Positions 45,046 to 55,501 of a stretch of DNA of 64,000 nucleotides are shown one piece after another. Where the stretch lies: NCBI RefSeq assembly GCF_003056055.1, contig NZ_PYFP01000002.1, positions 1,116,001-1,180,000 on the forward strand, read 5' to 3'. Positions within the stretch are counted from its first letter, which is position 1. The number at the start of each line of letters is the position of its first letter. The notes under the pieces were generated by a model. The model saw nothing but the letters and a program-made list of their open reading frames with translations. It ran no database searches and was not told where the DNA came from. The DNA is from Glaciimonas sp. PCH181 (GTDB taxonomy: Bacteria; Pseudomonadota; Gammaproteobacteria; Burkholderiales; Burkholderiaceae_D). Both the position numbers and the translations under genes were made by a program.

Positions 45046-46137
45046 CTATAACGGTGTGGCCTGAACCACAAACGGCATGCCGAGCAAACCCGTTGCCTCA
45101 GCGATTTTCAAGTGACTGGCGTAATGCACGCCTTGATGTTCAAGCGGACCATACAGGTCATAGCTGACTTCCAGCGAAGTAGTTGCGCCTTCGTGGCCAA
45201 CGGTAAGCATAATCGGTGCGCCGGACAGCATGACGTAATAATGACGCGCACCTTTTCTGGGAACCACCTTAACCAGCTCTGCCACATCCACGGTTTCTGT
45301 CACCAAGCCATGTTGCGATGACGCGTTAATCCCGCGAATGACATCGGGCATAGCGGTATACGAACAAACAACCGCCGCAAAAAAAGCAATCAACAACCCT
45401 TGTATCCGTGCTGCGCCCTGCTTGGTCAGCTGAAACAACAACACAATCTGCAAAATCATAAAAAGCACGCTGCCCAACAATACGAATTTCCACGGAAATT
45501 GGCCTGATGCAAGCGGCTGATTATGGCTCGCACCCACAATCATTAGAATAAGCAACGTAATAAATGGCAAGTTCGGCCCCCAAACGTCAATCACCCGCGC
45601 ACGCGCCTGCGGTGCAGTATCGGACGACAATTTTTCAAAAGCCTCCACCAGACTTGGCACGTTAGACGCCAAGATTTCACGCGCTGAATCTACCGCAGTA
45701 CCTTGAGAAAAAGCACCCGCTTTTTTAATCGAAAGGGAAAGCTTTTGATGGCTATAGCTAAGGGAATTGAAGGATGGAATGACCTTGCTCATTTGAATTA
45801 AAATGCGCCGCAATTCGGGATTTTTTCGTAGAACCCACATGACGTCCACGCGATAGGCGGTAATTGAAAAGATCTCATCAAATTGCTTATCCCCGCTCTT
45901 GGGCTGCTGAAATAGCGACATCCCCTCGAAAAAGCGCGTCCACTTGGTATTTTTGCGCAGCACCAGATTCATGCGTAGCGGCGAACTTGCGATCAGACTG
46001 ATATCGTTTTTAGACTTTACCGTCTTGATGCCAAGCAATTCGCCCCTGCTTCCCGCATACTTGCTCACTGTTCCTGAAATTACCATCACAACAATTACGG
46101 TAAAAATAATGATGCCGATAATGATCAGGAAGGCCAT
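45046..46137 (-). CDS. hypothetical membrane protein
   Basis: This 363-residue protein has an N-terminal hydrophobic segment (LIIIGIIIFTVIVVMV) and three in the middle (about 185-265), with a large soluble domain between and a small C-terminal domain. No family was recognised. ATG 46137 is chosen because the in-frame extension upstream is not membrane-like. The N-terminal cytoplasmic domain contains many Ser/Lys residues. Confidence 0.7.
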   Translation of the reverse strand: MAFLIIIGIIIFTVIVVMVISGTVSKYAGSRGELLGIKTVKSKNDISLIASSPLRMNLVLRKNTKWTRFFEGMSLFQQPKSGDKQFDEIFSITAYRVDVMWVLRKNPELRRILIQMSKVIPSFNSLSYSHQKLSLSIKKAGAFSQGTAVDSAREILASNVPSLVEAFEKLSSDTAPQARARVIDVWGPNLPFITLLILMIVGASHNQPLASGQFPWKFVLLGSVLFMILQIVLLFQLTKQGAARIQGLLIAFFAAVVCSYTAMPDVIRGINASSQHGLVTETVDVAELVKVVPRKGARHYYVMLSGAPIMLTVGHEGATTSLEVSYDLYGPLEHQGVHYASHLKIAEATGLLGMPFVVQATPL

Positions 46138-46476
46138 ACAAATCTCGTTGGTGTGTGAGAAAGTTTCAGTATAAACAATAGGCAAAAAAATAACCATTTC
46201 TCAATGGTTAAGTTAAAAATATTTTTTAATCCGTCGTATTTCGTCGATTTGAGGCTTGTATTCTTCGCATTATCGGATTGATTTAGCCATCCCGGGATGG
46301 GGTAACGACGTGCCAAAATTGAGGAATATCGATTAGCAGAAACGCTCATTTAAACCAATAAAATCATAAAATTAGCGTAACTGCTAATCCTGTTTCAAAG
46401 CTGAATTTATCGCAGAGCATGTCATTTTAACCTGCACTTGGTGCAGCTTATTGGCCAGGTCGACTCTCCCCTTTAT
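46138..46476. other. intergenic region, 339 bases
   Basis: No gene is supported. A perfect 14-bp palindrome ccatcccgggatgg lies at 46287-46300, a possible regulator site. Confidence 0.5.
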
Positions 46477-49400
46477 TCATCTCGGTTCAAATACAAGCTC
46501 TGGCAACACAACTTCCCATTCGTCGCAACGACAGCGATTAAGATACTTTTCTTCAGTATCTTTACGCCTGCGGACAATCATCGCGCGCACACTTCCAGAG
46601 ACAAATTGCATGCCTTTAGGCGCTGAAAAGCTCTGCGAAAGTACGCCGACGATCATGCCGTTTTTATCCACGAGTTCCCACTTATTTTCACGCTGCCTTA
46701 AGGCAATTGCATCACCGGCGGAGAGTGCAGAAATAGCGGAGTGTACGCGGTCCTTTATATTCCATTGCCCTGCAAATCCTATGTCAACCTCCTTTTGCGT
46801 AAGGCGCAAATAGCGGCGGCGCATCTCAATCCCCGGGCTTGGCAGTAACATCGGTGGACGATGAAGTACGTGCGGCGAGGCATGTAACGCCTCAAGAAAA
46901 ATATTTTTTTGGGCTAGTTGCGCGAGAGTGAGCGTTTTTTTAGCCCGGGTCATCGCAACATAAAATATGCGACGCGGGGCATCCGTATCCTCATTGTCGC
47001 CACTACGATCCCAATTGCCATCCAAAATCGCGACATGATCAAATTCCAGTCCCTTAGCGCGATGCGCGGTCATCAACAACACGCCGCCTTGCCGTTGCCG
47101 GGCCTCGCGCATCCACTCCCACAGCCAGCCGATAAAATATTCTGTGTGTACTTCTGCGCCGGTACTTTCCACAATATATTCTTCGAGCGCATCGCGCTGT
47201 AAATCCCACCACGGTCCAGACGGCTGCTGATTTAACCAGCGATTGATTTCAACTGCAGCGATGAGTTGGCCCTGTTGTGTGCGCAGCCATCGGATTAACG
47301 CCTGTGTTTCACGCAGAGGCCAAAAATGCGACGTTTCCTCGTTACCGAGTTGCACCGGGATGCCATGCAATTCGCAATAGCATCGCGCTGGGTCGAGGTC
47401 GGCCCAATTCCGCGCAATTACGGCAACATTGCGCCAATCCCAACTCGGGTCGAGCGTTGCGAGGCGCTGTAATTCCACCATCACGGATTGTGCCTGCTGG
47501 ATAGGATTGTAGGTCTTAGCTAATATCTGGACACGGCCTTTACCGACGGGATCGATCTGCTCCCATTCCCCGCCCGCCTTGAGCTTTAATCGTCCGCGAT
47601 CAATGATGATTGGGTTATCGATTTTCATGCGGTTGCGGGCGGCGGCGATGACGCTGTTGCTAGCCTCGATGATATGGCGAGTTGAGCGATAATTCTCGAC
47701 CAAAAAGGCTGGCTTTGCGGCGTAATCTTGCTCAAAGCGGCGAATGAATTCCACTGATGCGCCATCGAAGGCATAAATATTCTGGTCATCGTCGCCGACG
47801 GCAAACAGGCTGAGGCGACCATCCTCTTCCGAGCGTGTGCGGCCAGCTAGTGCAGAAATTAATGCGTATTGATCCTGACCAATATCCTGATATTCGTCTA
47901 CCAGAATCCAGCGAAATGCGGCCAGCAAATGATCACGCTGTTCGTCGGCCTCATCGGGAGGCAAACCGTCTCCCTTCAAAAGTGCGATCGCCTGTAACAG
48001 CACTTCTTTAAACGGCAGATCGCCTTGAAACGCGCGACCATAAAAACTCGCCCCTGCCAACCGCATGGCAAATGCATGACAGGTCAGCACCGCCACACGC
48101 TTTGCATCGTCCCCGATCAGCGCCGCAAGCCGGGTACGGATTTCTACTGCGGCATGCCGATTGTAGGCGAGCGCGAGAATGCCACGCGGATTTTCACGTT
48201 TGACGCGGACCAGATAAGCAATCCGATGGACCAGCACACGGGTCTTCCCTGAACCCGGACCGGCCAGCACCAGAACATTGGTCTGCTCGCGATCATCCGT
48301 CACAATTCTTTGCTGCGTTGTATTGTTCAGGTCTTCAACAATCGTACGCCACGACGCGGGCGTAGTTTGCCGCGCTAGTTCTTTTTCTCGCTCAGGTAAC
48401 CAACGCTCCATAAAGTCATCGCGCGTTAAACCAAAATAATCCATCGCAAGCTGCAAGGCGTTGACCATTGCCAGCAGCCCACGCTGCACGTATTCAGCCA
48501 TGACGTGGATTTGCACAATTTGTTCGTCGTAATGCAATTTTAGCGGTGCAAAATCGGCTTTCACAAAATTCCGCTTGTCCATGCCAAGCCGAATAGTCAT
48601 TGCTGGCCGAAACACTGCCAAGCCTTTATTTAGCCGAATAACTTCTTGTTCATGCAACCACAACAGGGCGCGATCTAGCAATTTTGAGGTATCTTTTACC
48701 TCTCCCCGCAACTGTAAATCGCCGTCGATCACCGCCAGCAATTTGCCCAGTGTCGTCACCGCCAACAAATCCGTTCCACGCGATCCTGCGGGTAAAACTG
48801 CCAACAGATGATCGACTAATAATGCTGCCGCTGTACGCCGTAATTCCGCCGTTTTTTTTAGTGCGCTCCATTCTCGTTGCAGCGTAATCTGAAGACTTTC
48901 TGCATCCAGTCTGCGTAGCCGAATACTGCCTAAGCCATCTTCACTACGGCCATCGTTAGCAAGGCTCTGCACGATGCGTGCGATTTTTTCCGGTAAAGCA
49001 GTGAGGTGTCCATCATCTTTGAGAGCTTGTGTTGCACGACGCAACTGCAAAAAAGTTGTCTCGCCTTTCGTAAGATCGGGCGCGGCCTCTTGCAGCTTTG
49101 CGATTAAAGTAGTTTCTAATCCGGCTGCCTCTTCCAAGCGTTTTAGCGACGTGCGCTCAACCCCGGTATGGACAAAAGCAGTTAAAGCAGTATCGTTACT
49201 TGCAATCCCGAATTTCTCAAGATCGTAGAGCGCTGCCCTTACCTTGTCGGACGAATGGCCAGATGCGCCCATCAACTCATCGGTTGAAATGCCCTCATCC
49301 GCATCGGCAGAAATTAACGCATCGACTAGCGCTAACAACTGACGACGATAGTCGGGATCTAAGGCTATTTTAGCCAGCTTAGCTTTGGCTTCGTCCATTG

Positions 49401-51606
49401 ATCCGACACGCAAGGACGATGGAAAAACTTGCACACTGTTTTCTTCACGGGTGAGCAATGCGGCTTCTTCCAGCCATGAAATACCGGTGCGTACACGTGT
49501 GTCGTCCGTTGCAGAATCTCGCGCAAAATTAGCGTCGATATCCTCGGCCAGAATCTCGCCGGCGGTGGCGATGATTTCACCCTCCGAGCGTTTCTTTCGA
49601 TCAAGATTTTTGAGTGCCTTCAGAATGGCCTGAATCTCCCGTTGCGTCAGCCGGGAACGTGCCGACATTCCGAACTGGCGTTCGACATCTTCCGGGGTAT
49701 AAAGCAGCACGCAACGCGCTGATTCGCGGTCGCGTCCGGCACGGCCCGCCTCTTGCATATAATTTTCTAGCGAACCGGGAATATCGGCGTGAATTACCAA
49801 TCTTACGTCCGGCTTGTCGATGCCCATGCCAAAGGCATTGGTGGCAACAATTACTTGTAACTCGCCACGGATAAATTGTTGTTGCGTACTTTTTTTGGCC
49901 TCCGGTTGCATTACTGCGTGAAAGTGGCCCGCCTTAATGCCTTTCTCGCGCAAAAATTCCGCTATTTCTTCGGTTTGTTTGCGGGACGCGCAATATACAA
50001 TGGCACCGCCTTGCGTCGGGAGCGGCAAGTCTGCCATCAGCAACTGGTAAATATGCGCTAACTTTTCGGCTGGCGTCGTGGGAACAACCGAAAAAGAAAG
50101 ATTGGTGCGGTTAGCGCCGCCATTAAACACGGTCAGTTCAATCCCAACCTTATCCCGAAAATGGCCGATCATGTCGGCCACCACATCCGGCTTTGCGGTC
50201 GCGGTCAGACACATCACAGGCGCCGCACCATTCGTCCCCGATTTTTCTTTGATGAATCGACCGACGTACCGATAATCGGGCCGAAAGTCATGGCCCCATT
50301 TGGAGATGCAATGCGCCTCGTCCAAAATCCATGCACCGATCTCGCGTTGCTCCAACACTTTTCTCAACGCACGATTACGCAACTGTTCTGGCGAAACAAT
50401 CAAAATGCCAATATCGCCAAGTCGAACCCGATCGAGAACATCCGCGCGCTCCGGCATAGACAGAAGGCCATTAATAGCAGCACAGCAAGAAATTCCGCGC
50501 GCTTCCAATCCGGCAACCTGATCCGACATCAGCGCGACTAACGGCGAAATAACGACCGTCAATGCGCCGGTTTTGTCATAGCGAGACAACGCAGGAATTT
50601 GATAACACAGGGATTTTCCTGTGCCGGTAGGCAGGATGCCCAACACATGCTTTCCTTGTAAGGCCGCCTCCACAATCGCCTGTTGCAGCGGGTGCCCATT
50701 TGCATCTGCTGGTTCAGGGCGAAAATCGGAAAAGCCGAACCAGCGCTTCAACTCTTTACGCGCATCATGTCGCTCACTGCACCACGCGCATGTCGGCTCG
50801 CCGCAACTGGTATCGCGCAGCAATTTTACTAATGCAGCCGCTTTAGGAAATTGATGGCGCACCCATGGGGGCATGACCGAATTTCCGCCCGCGACGGACA
50901 GCCATGACAACGCATACGCCAGCGCCCAACCGTCATCGCTGGTATCGGCCAATATTTGCGTCCCGTGCACCATGCAGGCGTTGCCAGATAGCTGCCGCAT
51001 AATCGCCGCATAAGCCGCGCTCTGCGACGGACGTGTTTCGCGACGCACCGTCATAAAGAAAGAATTAAGGCTTGAATTGCCCGCGCCGGATGCCGTCAAC
51101 CAACGCCAAGCCAGCAGCAAATCGGGCGCTAATTCCTGCATCGCCTGAAACGCCTGCAACTGATCACGAAAAACATCCAGCGTCAGCCGTGCATCAAGCT
51201 CAGGGTTATTTAGCTCGCCGCTTCGAAGCCGACCGTCTTTGTAATGTTTGACTAAATGATGATAAGGATTCCGAGGAAATGCCAGGGGATTCAAACGCAG
51301 CGTATCTACTGCCGGAAGTTTGAGTAATCGCAAATCCGGCTGAGCCGCGGCCAGATGAGGAAGATCAAAATCAATCAGATTATGCCCCAGTAGAAAAGAT
51401 GCCGTTTGAGCAAGTTCATCTAACTGGATTAGCGCCGCGCCAAGATCGCCTTTTGTGAATACCAGAGTGGCGTCAGTTTCTCCATGCACCGCAGCGAAAC
51501 TATGAATACGCGCATCGCGGATTCCGACCTCCAAATCGATGGAAAGGCAGCGTGGAGTAATCGCGAGCGCCGTGCGCTGTTTTTGAGCAGGATCTTTCAT
51601 AGGCAA
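46477..51606 (-). CDS. exonuclease-like / RecQ helicase / UvrD helicase fusion
   Basis: This single 1709-residue frame has three parts. Residues 20-150 look like a DEDD exonuclease (SIDLEVG, LLGHNLIDFDLPHL, ELDARLTLD), with Asn where the usual His might be. Residues 300-670 are a RecQ-type SF2 helicase (LPTGTGKSLCYQI, ILDEAHCISKWGHDFR, GRAGRDRESARC). Residues about 1110-1600 are a UvrD-type SF1 helicase (AGPGSGKTRV, LVDEYQDIGQDQ, DDDQNIYAFDGAS, MTAHRAKGLEFDHV, YVAMTRAKK). A cysteine group CGEPTCAWC is between parts one and two. It likely acts on recombination or repair intermediates. Confidence 0.9.
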   Translation of the reverse strand: MPMKDPAQKQRTALAITPRCLSIDLEVGIRDARIHSFAAVHGETDATLVFTKGDLGAALIQLDELAQTASFLLGHNLIDFDLPHLAAAQPDLRLLKLPAVDTLRLNPLAFPRNPYHHLVKHYKDGRLRSGELNNPELDARLTLDVFRDQLQAFQAMQELAPDLLLAWRWLTASGAGNSSLNSFFMTVRRETRPSQSAAYAAIMRQLSGNACMVHGTQILADTSDDGWALAYALSWLSVAGGNSVMPPWVRHQFPKAAALVKLLRDTSCGEPTCAWCSERHDARKELKRWFGFSDFRPEPADANGHPLQQAIVEAALQGKHVLGILPTGTGKSLCYQIPALSRYDKTGALTVVISPLVALMSDQVAGLEARGISCCAAINGLLSMPERADVLDRVRLGDIGILIVSPEQLRNRALRKVLEQREIGAWILDEAHCISKWGHDFRPDYRYVGRFIKEKSGTNGAAPVMCLTATAKPDVVADMIGHFRDKVGIELTVFNGGANRTNLSFSVVPTTPAEKLAHIYQLLMADLPLPTQGGAIVYCASRKQTEEIAEFLREKGIKAGHFHAVMQPEAKKSTQQQFIRGELQVIVATNAFGMGIDKPDVRLVIHADIPGSLENYMQEAGRAGRDRESARCVLLYTPEDVERQFGMSARSRLTQREIQAILKALKNLDRKKRSEGEIIATAGEILAEDIDANFARDSATDDTRVRTGISWLEEAALLTREENSVQVFPSSLRVGSMDEAKAKLAKIALDPDYRRQLLALVDALISADADEGISTDELMGASGHSSDKVRAALYDLEKFGIASNDTALTAFVHTGVERTSLKRLEEAAGLETTLIAKLQEAAPDLTKGETTFLQLRRATQALKDDGHLTALPEKIARIVQSLANDGRSEDGLGSIRLRRLDAESLQITLQREWSALKKTAELRRTAAALLVDHLLAVLPAGSRGTDLLAVTTLGKLLAVIDGDLQLRGEVKDTSKLLDRALLWLHEQEVIRLNKGLAVFRPAMTIRLGMDKRNFVKADFAPLKLHYDEQIVQIHVMAEYVQRGLLAMVNALQLAMDYFGLTRDDFMERWLPEREKELARQTTPASWRTIVEDLNNTTQQRIVTDDREQTNVLVLAGPGSGKTRVLVHRIAYLVRVKRENPRGILALAYNRHAAVEIRTRLAALIGDDAKRVAVLTCHAFAMRLAGASFYGRAFQGDLPFKEVLLQAIALLKGDGLPPDEADEQRDHLLAAFRWILVDEYQDIGQDQYALISALAGRTRSEEDGRLSLFAVGDDDQNIYAFDGASVEFIRRFEQDYAAKPAFLVENYRSTRHIIEASNSVIAAARNRMKIDNPIIIDRGRLKLKAGGEWEQIDPVGKGRVQILAKTYNPIQQAQSVMVELQRLATLDPSWDWRNVAVIARNWADLDPARCYCELHGIPVQLGNEETSHFWPLRETQALIRWLRTQQGQLIAAVEINRWLNQQPSGPWWDLQRDALEEYIVESTGAEVHTEYFIGWLWEWMREARQRQGGVLLMTAHRAKGLEFDHVAILDGNWDRSGDNEDTDAPRRIFYVAMTRAKKTLTLAQLAQKNIFLEALHASPHVLHRPPMLLPSPGIEMRRRYLRLTQKEVDIGFAGQWNIKDRVHSAISALSAGDAIALRQRENKWELVDKNGMIVGVLSQSFSAPKGMQFVSGSVRAMIVRRRKDTEEKYLNRCRCDEWEVVLPELVFEPR

Positions 51607-51925
51607 ATGTTATTGCAAATTGCGGGGATTTACTTTGTTTAGAGACAACTTATTTTGGGCACCTGTTCAATAGGGGCGCAATCTATCAATCATAGATAAC
51701 AAATGGCGTTGTGTTTTAAGGAGAAGAAATGACGTTGGTATAGCGAAAGTATGTCCGATGGACATGCTGGGCAATAGAGCCTCTGGCGCTTGCTAACTCA
51801 GTCAGATGCCGACTGAGAGAAGCGCTTATCCCAAAGAACTTATCATTTACAGCAATATTTACAGCCGTCTAAACAAATACCCATGCCAGCGAGCTACACG
51901 CCCTACACTGGCGCGAGCCACTTTT
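51607..51925. other. intergenic region, 319 bases
   Basis: I see no gene, repeat or terminator with a T run here. Confidence 0.5.
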
Positions 51926-53350
51926 TTAGGTTCGCGCCTGGATTGCCCGAGGCATCTGTGGAAAATACAGGCTAAAGCGGATCAGCCCCGCTGCTGAACA
52001 ATTCACTTCAGCGCTGCCGCCGTGCACCAGCATGATGGCACGCACAATGGCCAGTCCCAGTCCGTTCGATTCCGTGAATTCACTGCGCGACTTGTCGCCG
52101 CGGTAGAAGCGGTCGAACAAGCGATCCAGCTGTTCTTGCGGGATCGGATCCCCTTGATTTTCCACTTCAACACATGTGCCCTGCGCCTGTGACTTGCTGC
52201 TTAACCGCACGATACTTCCCGGCAGCGCATAGCGCACCGCGTTCACCACCAGATTGCTAACCGCGCGGCGCCACATCACCGGACTGACTTGCAGCTCGCC
52301 GCTGGCATCGACTACCAGCCTGATGTCGCGCTCTTCGGCGATACCTTCAAAATACTCTGCGATCTTGTGCAGCTCATCGGCCAGTACCAGCGATGTCTTT
52401 TCGACAGCGAGACCAGCATGGTCGGCATGCGCCAGAAACAGGATGTTTTCCACGATACGGCTCAGCCGCTGCAGTTCCTCCAGATTGGATTCCAGCACCT
52501 GCTGATATTCACTGGCATTGCGTACCTTGTTCAGCGTTACCTGAGTCTGCCCCATCATGGCACCGATCGGCGTACGGATTTCGTGCGCGAGGTCGGCAGA
52601 AAATTGCGACAGATTTTCATAGCCCTCGGAGAGCCGGTCCAGCATGGCGTTGAAGGATGCCGCCAGCCGCCGCAACTCTTGCGGTGCGTCTTCTTCGCGC
52701 AGGCGTATCGCGATATTGGTCGGACTGACTTCGGCGGCGCGCCCGGCCATCGAAGTCAACGGCCGAAAGCCGCGCTTCAGCACTAGGAAGCCGAGCAGCG
52801 CTGCCAGCAGCACCGATATTGCAGCAGCACCGATCACCTGCCAATAGTATGCCGAAAGGATAGACGATTCTTGCGTCATCACATGGGCACCGACGATCAC
52901 TACTTTGGGGCCATCTTTACCCACTTCTGCCTCGGCCGAGATCCAGCGCACACGCACACCATCGGCGCGTTCACCTGTTTGCAGTGACGCTAAGGTCAAG
53001 GATCGATTCAAGCCCACCGACGGCATCGGTGGTGGGGTCAGGTTAGCCGGATTGACGCGTACGAACGGTGCCTGACCCGGATAAGCGAACATCAATACAT
53101 CTTGCTCGCTACCCAGCATGGTTTCAAACAATGCCGGTCGATCTTCCATCTGCTTGACGTTGTAGAGATCGTGCAACAGCGTGCGGAAATGCTCTACTCT
53201 GCCAATTAACGAATAATCAGCACGGGTTTCCAGCGCCTTTCGGGTCGACGAATACAGGTACATGCCGAGGCTGGTAACGATGGTGCAGGCAATCAGCGCG
53301 AACAGAAAAGAGACGCGTGCGGTCAGTGAACGGGTACGCCAGAGATTCAT
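51926..53350 (-). CDS. heavy-metal-type sensor histidine kinase
   Basis: This 474-residue kinase (CusS/HprS-like) has a membrane segment at about 13-33, a periplasmic sensor, a second membrane segment at about 170-190, and HAMP. The phospho-acceptor site [13 protein letters not shown] lies near residue 255. The ATPase has [14 protein letters not shown] (N box) and [11 protein letters not shown] (G2). The G1 box reads ENQGDPI rather than DNGxGI. It overlaps the response regulator by 4 bases. It probably senses copper, oxidants or hypochlorite like its relatives. Confidence 0.9.
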   Translation of the reverse strand: MNLWRTRSLTARVSFLFALIACTIVTSLGMYLYSSTRKALETRADYSLIGRVEHFRTLLHDLYNVKQMEDRPALFETMLGSEQDVLMFAYPGQAPFVRVNPANLTPPPMPSVGLNRSLTLASLQTGERADGVRVRWISAEAEVGKDGPKVVIVGAHVMTQESSILSAYYWQVIGAAAISVLLAALLGFLVLKRGFRPLTSMAGRAAEVSPTNIAIRLREEDAPQELRRLAASFNAMLDRLSEGYENLSQFSADLAHEIRTPIGAMMGQTQVTLNKVRNASEYQQVLESNLEELQRLSRIVENILFLAHADHAGLAVEKTSLVLADELHKIAEYFEGIAEERDIRLVVDASGELQVSPVMWRRAVSNLVVNAVRYALPGSIVRLSSKSQAQGTCVEVENQGDPIPQEQLDRLFDRFYRGDKSRSEFTESNGLGLAIVRAIMLVHGGSAEVNCSAAGLIRFSLYFPQMPRAIQART

Positions 53351-54027
53351 GGATTTTCGGAAAACATGTAGCCGATACTCCGCACCGTATGGATCAGTTT
53401 GTGCTCAAAGGGATTATCGATCTTTGCGCGCAGGCGCTTGATGGCGACGTCGACCACATTCGTATCGCTGTCGAAATTCATGTCCCACACTTCGCAAGCG
53501 ATGACGGTGCGTGACAAGGCTTCGTCCTGGCGTTTAACCAACAGATGCAGCAATAGGAATTCCTTGTTGGTGAGGACAATATCGACGCCCTGACGCGTGA
53601 CCTTGCGGCGCAACAGATCAAGCTGCAAATCTGCCACTTGAAAAAAATCCAGCGCCTGTGCCTCACGCAGTACGCCGCGCCGCAGCAGAGTCCGAATCCG
53701 CAGCAGCAGTTCGGTAAACGAAAATGGCTTGACCAGATAATCGTCGGCGCCCAACTCTAGCCCGTGTATGCGATCGTTCACATGGTCGCGCGCGGTCAGG
53801 AAGATGACCGGCAGATCGCGGCGGGCGCGAATCGCACGCATGATGGTCCAACCGTCAGTGCCGGGCAACATGACATCCAGCACCACCAGGTCGTAAGAGT
53901 TCTCCAGCGCCATGTGCAAACCGTCGCTGCCGTTGGAAATCAAGTCGACCGCATATCCTGATTCGCGCAGACCTTTCTTGAGGTAGGCACCGGTCTTGGG
54001 GTCGTCTTCGATGACGAGGATAGGCAT
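53347..54027 (-). CDS. OmpR-type response regulator (CusR/HprR-like)
   Basis: This 226-residue regulator has a receiver domain with acid pocket EDD, phospho-acceptor Asp51 in [12 protein letters not shown] and Lys in YLVKPFSF, and a winged helix ([16 protein letters not shown], then [16 protein letters not shown]). The ATG at 54027 fits the family start. It is divergent from the exported protein / cytochrome b / molybdopterin oxidoreductase operon, which it likely controls, as HprRS controls msrPQ in E. coli. Confidence 0.92.
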   Translation of the reverse strand: MPILVIEDDPKTGAYLKKGLRESGYAVDLISNGSDGLHMALENSYDLVVLDVMLPGTDGWTIMRAIRARRDLPVIFLTARDHVNDRIHGLELGADDYLVKPFSFTELLLRIRTLLRRGVLREAQALDFFQVADLQLDLLRRKVTRQGVDIVLTNKEFLLLHLLVKRQDEALSRTVIACEVWDMNFDSDTNVVDVAIKRLRAKIDNPFEHKLIHTVRSIGYMFSENP

Positions 54028-54166
54028 GCTGATTCCTTGATGGTAATCGCCCCATTCTATCAATTCGCGCCCCAAGAAGAATGACAATATTGTCATCCAT
54101 ATGTCACCGATAAGACACTTAAGCACGCCTACCATGGACATTCCAGCAACCACCTAAACTACTCTC

Positions 54167-54796
54167 ATGACAACTGCACAATTCTTACGTCGGCTGGTTC
54201 CCGCCCTGGCCGCATCGACTTTCCTCGCCTATGGCAGCCTCGCTATCGCCCAGACTGCCGCTACAACAACACCGGTGCGGGTGCGCGCCACAATTGAAAA
54301 AGTTAACGCCGACAATCTCGAAGTCAGCACCAGAGCTGGCAAGAAACTGACCTTGAAACTGGCACCGGACCTAATCCTACTCTCGGTGAGCCATGCCGCC
54401 ATCACCGACATTAAGTCAGATAGTTTCATCGGCAGCGCCGCCATACCACAGGCTGATGGCAGCCTGAAGGCGCTGGAAGTCACCGTCTTCCCACCCGGAA
54501 TGAAATCAGGCGAAGGTCATTACGCTTGGGACCTGGGTAAGAAAAGCACTATGACCAACGGTACTGTCGGCGATGTAGTCGTCACCAGCGGCCGCACCAT
54601 CACAGTCAAGTATCCGGATGGTGAAAAGAAAATCGTGGTGCCGGCCGACGTCCCTATCGTTAGCCTCAACAAAGGTGACCGCAGCTTGCTGGTGCCTGGC
54701 GCCCACGCCGTATTCGTTGTCAACAAGGCCGCCGATGGCAGCGACGTGGTAGGTCGCGCCCTGGTTGGCGTCAAAGGCGTAGTGCCGCCGATGTAA
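54167..54796 (+). CDS. exported DUF5666-like protein
   Basis: This 209-residue protein has a signal peptide ending IAQ and a repeated small beta domain (VRVRATIEKVNADNLEVSTR and later VTSGRTITVKYPDGEKKIVV), like DUF5666 metal-binding-type domains. It is probably periplasmic. As the first gene of the regulated operon, it may assist or sense the oxidoreductase. No clear ribosome site precedes the ATG. Confidence 0.75.
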   Translation: MTTAQFLRRLVPALAASTFLAYGSLAIAQTAATTTPVRVRATIEKVNADNLEVSTRAGKKLTLKLAPDLILLSVSHAAITDIKSDSFIGSAAIPQADGSLKALEVTVFPPGMKSGEGHYAWDLGKKSTMTNGTVGDVVVTSGRTITVKYPDGEKKIVVPADVPIVSLNKGDRSLLVPGAHAVFVVNKAADGSDVVGRALVGVKGVVPPM

Positions 54797-54850
54797 TGCC
54801 GCATCGCGGGCAGCCCATCTGCCCGCAACGATTCTATATAAGGTGTATTC

Positions 54851-55501
54851 ATGGCGACTGCCGATAAACCCCGCCGCATCATTCATCCGCTGCTGGTGCG
54901 CGTAGCGCACTGGACCAACGCCTTCGCCATCGTCTGCATGGTGATGAGCGGCTGGGGGATCTACAACGCCTCGCCACTGTTCGGCTTCGATTTTCCGCAT
55001 TGGGCCACTCTCGGCGGCTGGCTGGGCGGAGCGATTGCCTGGCATCTGGCGGCGATGTGGCTATTGGTAGTAAACGGCTTGATCTATCTTGGCTACGGCC
55101 TGCTGGCCGGACATTTCCGCCGCCATTTCCTGCCGCTAGGATTGCGTCCGCTGCTACGCGATATAAAAGATGCGTTGACCTTCAAACTGGCGCATCAGCC
55201 CGGCACTTATAACACCGTGCAACGCCTGATGTACATCGTCGTGTTACTGCTTGGCGTGCTGGTGGTAGCGTCCGGTTTGTCGATCTGGAAACCGGTGCAG
55301 CTGGACAGTCTGGTCGACCTGTTCGGCGGCTACGACATTGCGCGCCACGTGCACTTTGTAGCGATGGCTGGCATCGTCGCCTTCGTAGTAGTGCATCTGG
55401 CGCTGGTACTGATCGTGCCGAGCACACTGCTGCCGATGCTGACCGGACGGGCTCCCCGCCACGCCCGCAAGAAACTTACAAAGCAGGAGCAGCAAGTATG
55501 A
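54851..55501 (+). CDS. cytochrome b561-type membrane subunit
   Basis: This 216-residue protein has four membrane helices. Haem ligand candidates are the His residues in RVAHWTNAF, IAWHLAAMW and ARHVHFVAM, as in nickel-hydrogenase/formate dehydrogenase-type b subunits. It likely transfers electrons from quinol to the periplasmic molybdoenzyme of the next gene. The two genes overlap by 4 bases (ATGA). Confidence 0.88.
   Translation: MATADKPRRIIHPLLVRVAHWTNAFAIVCMVMSGWGIYNASPLFGFDFPHWATLGGWLGGAIAWHLAAMWLLVVNGLIYLGYGLLAGHFRRHFLPLGLRPLLRDIKDALTFKLAHQPGTYNTVQRLMYIVVLLLGVLVVASGLSIWKPVQLDSLVDLFGGYDIARHVHFVAMAGIVAFVVVHLALVLIVPSTLLPMLTGRAPRHARKKLTKQEQQV

Noticed and set aside
46125..46349. 74-codon minus-strand frame upstream of the hypothetical membrane protein
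   Set aside because: It overlaps the start of the membrane protein gene, and its translation shows no family features.
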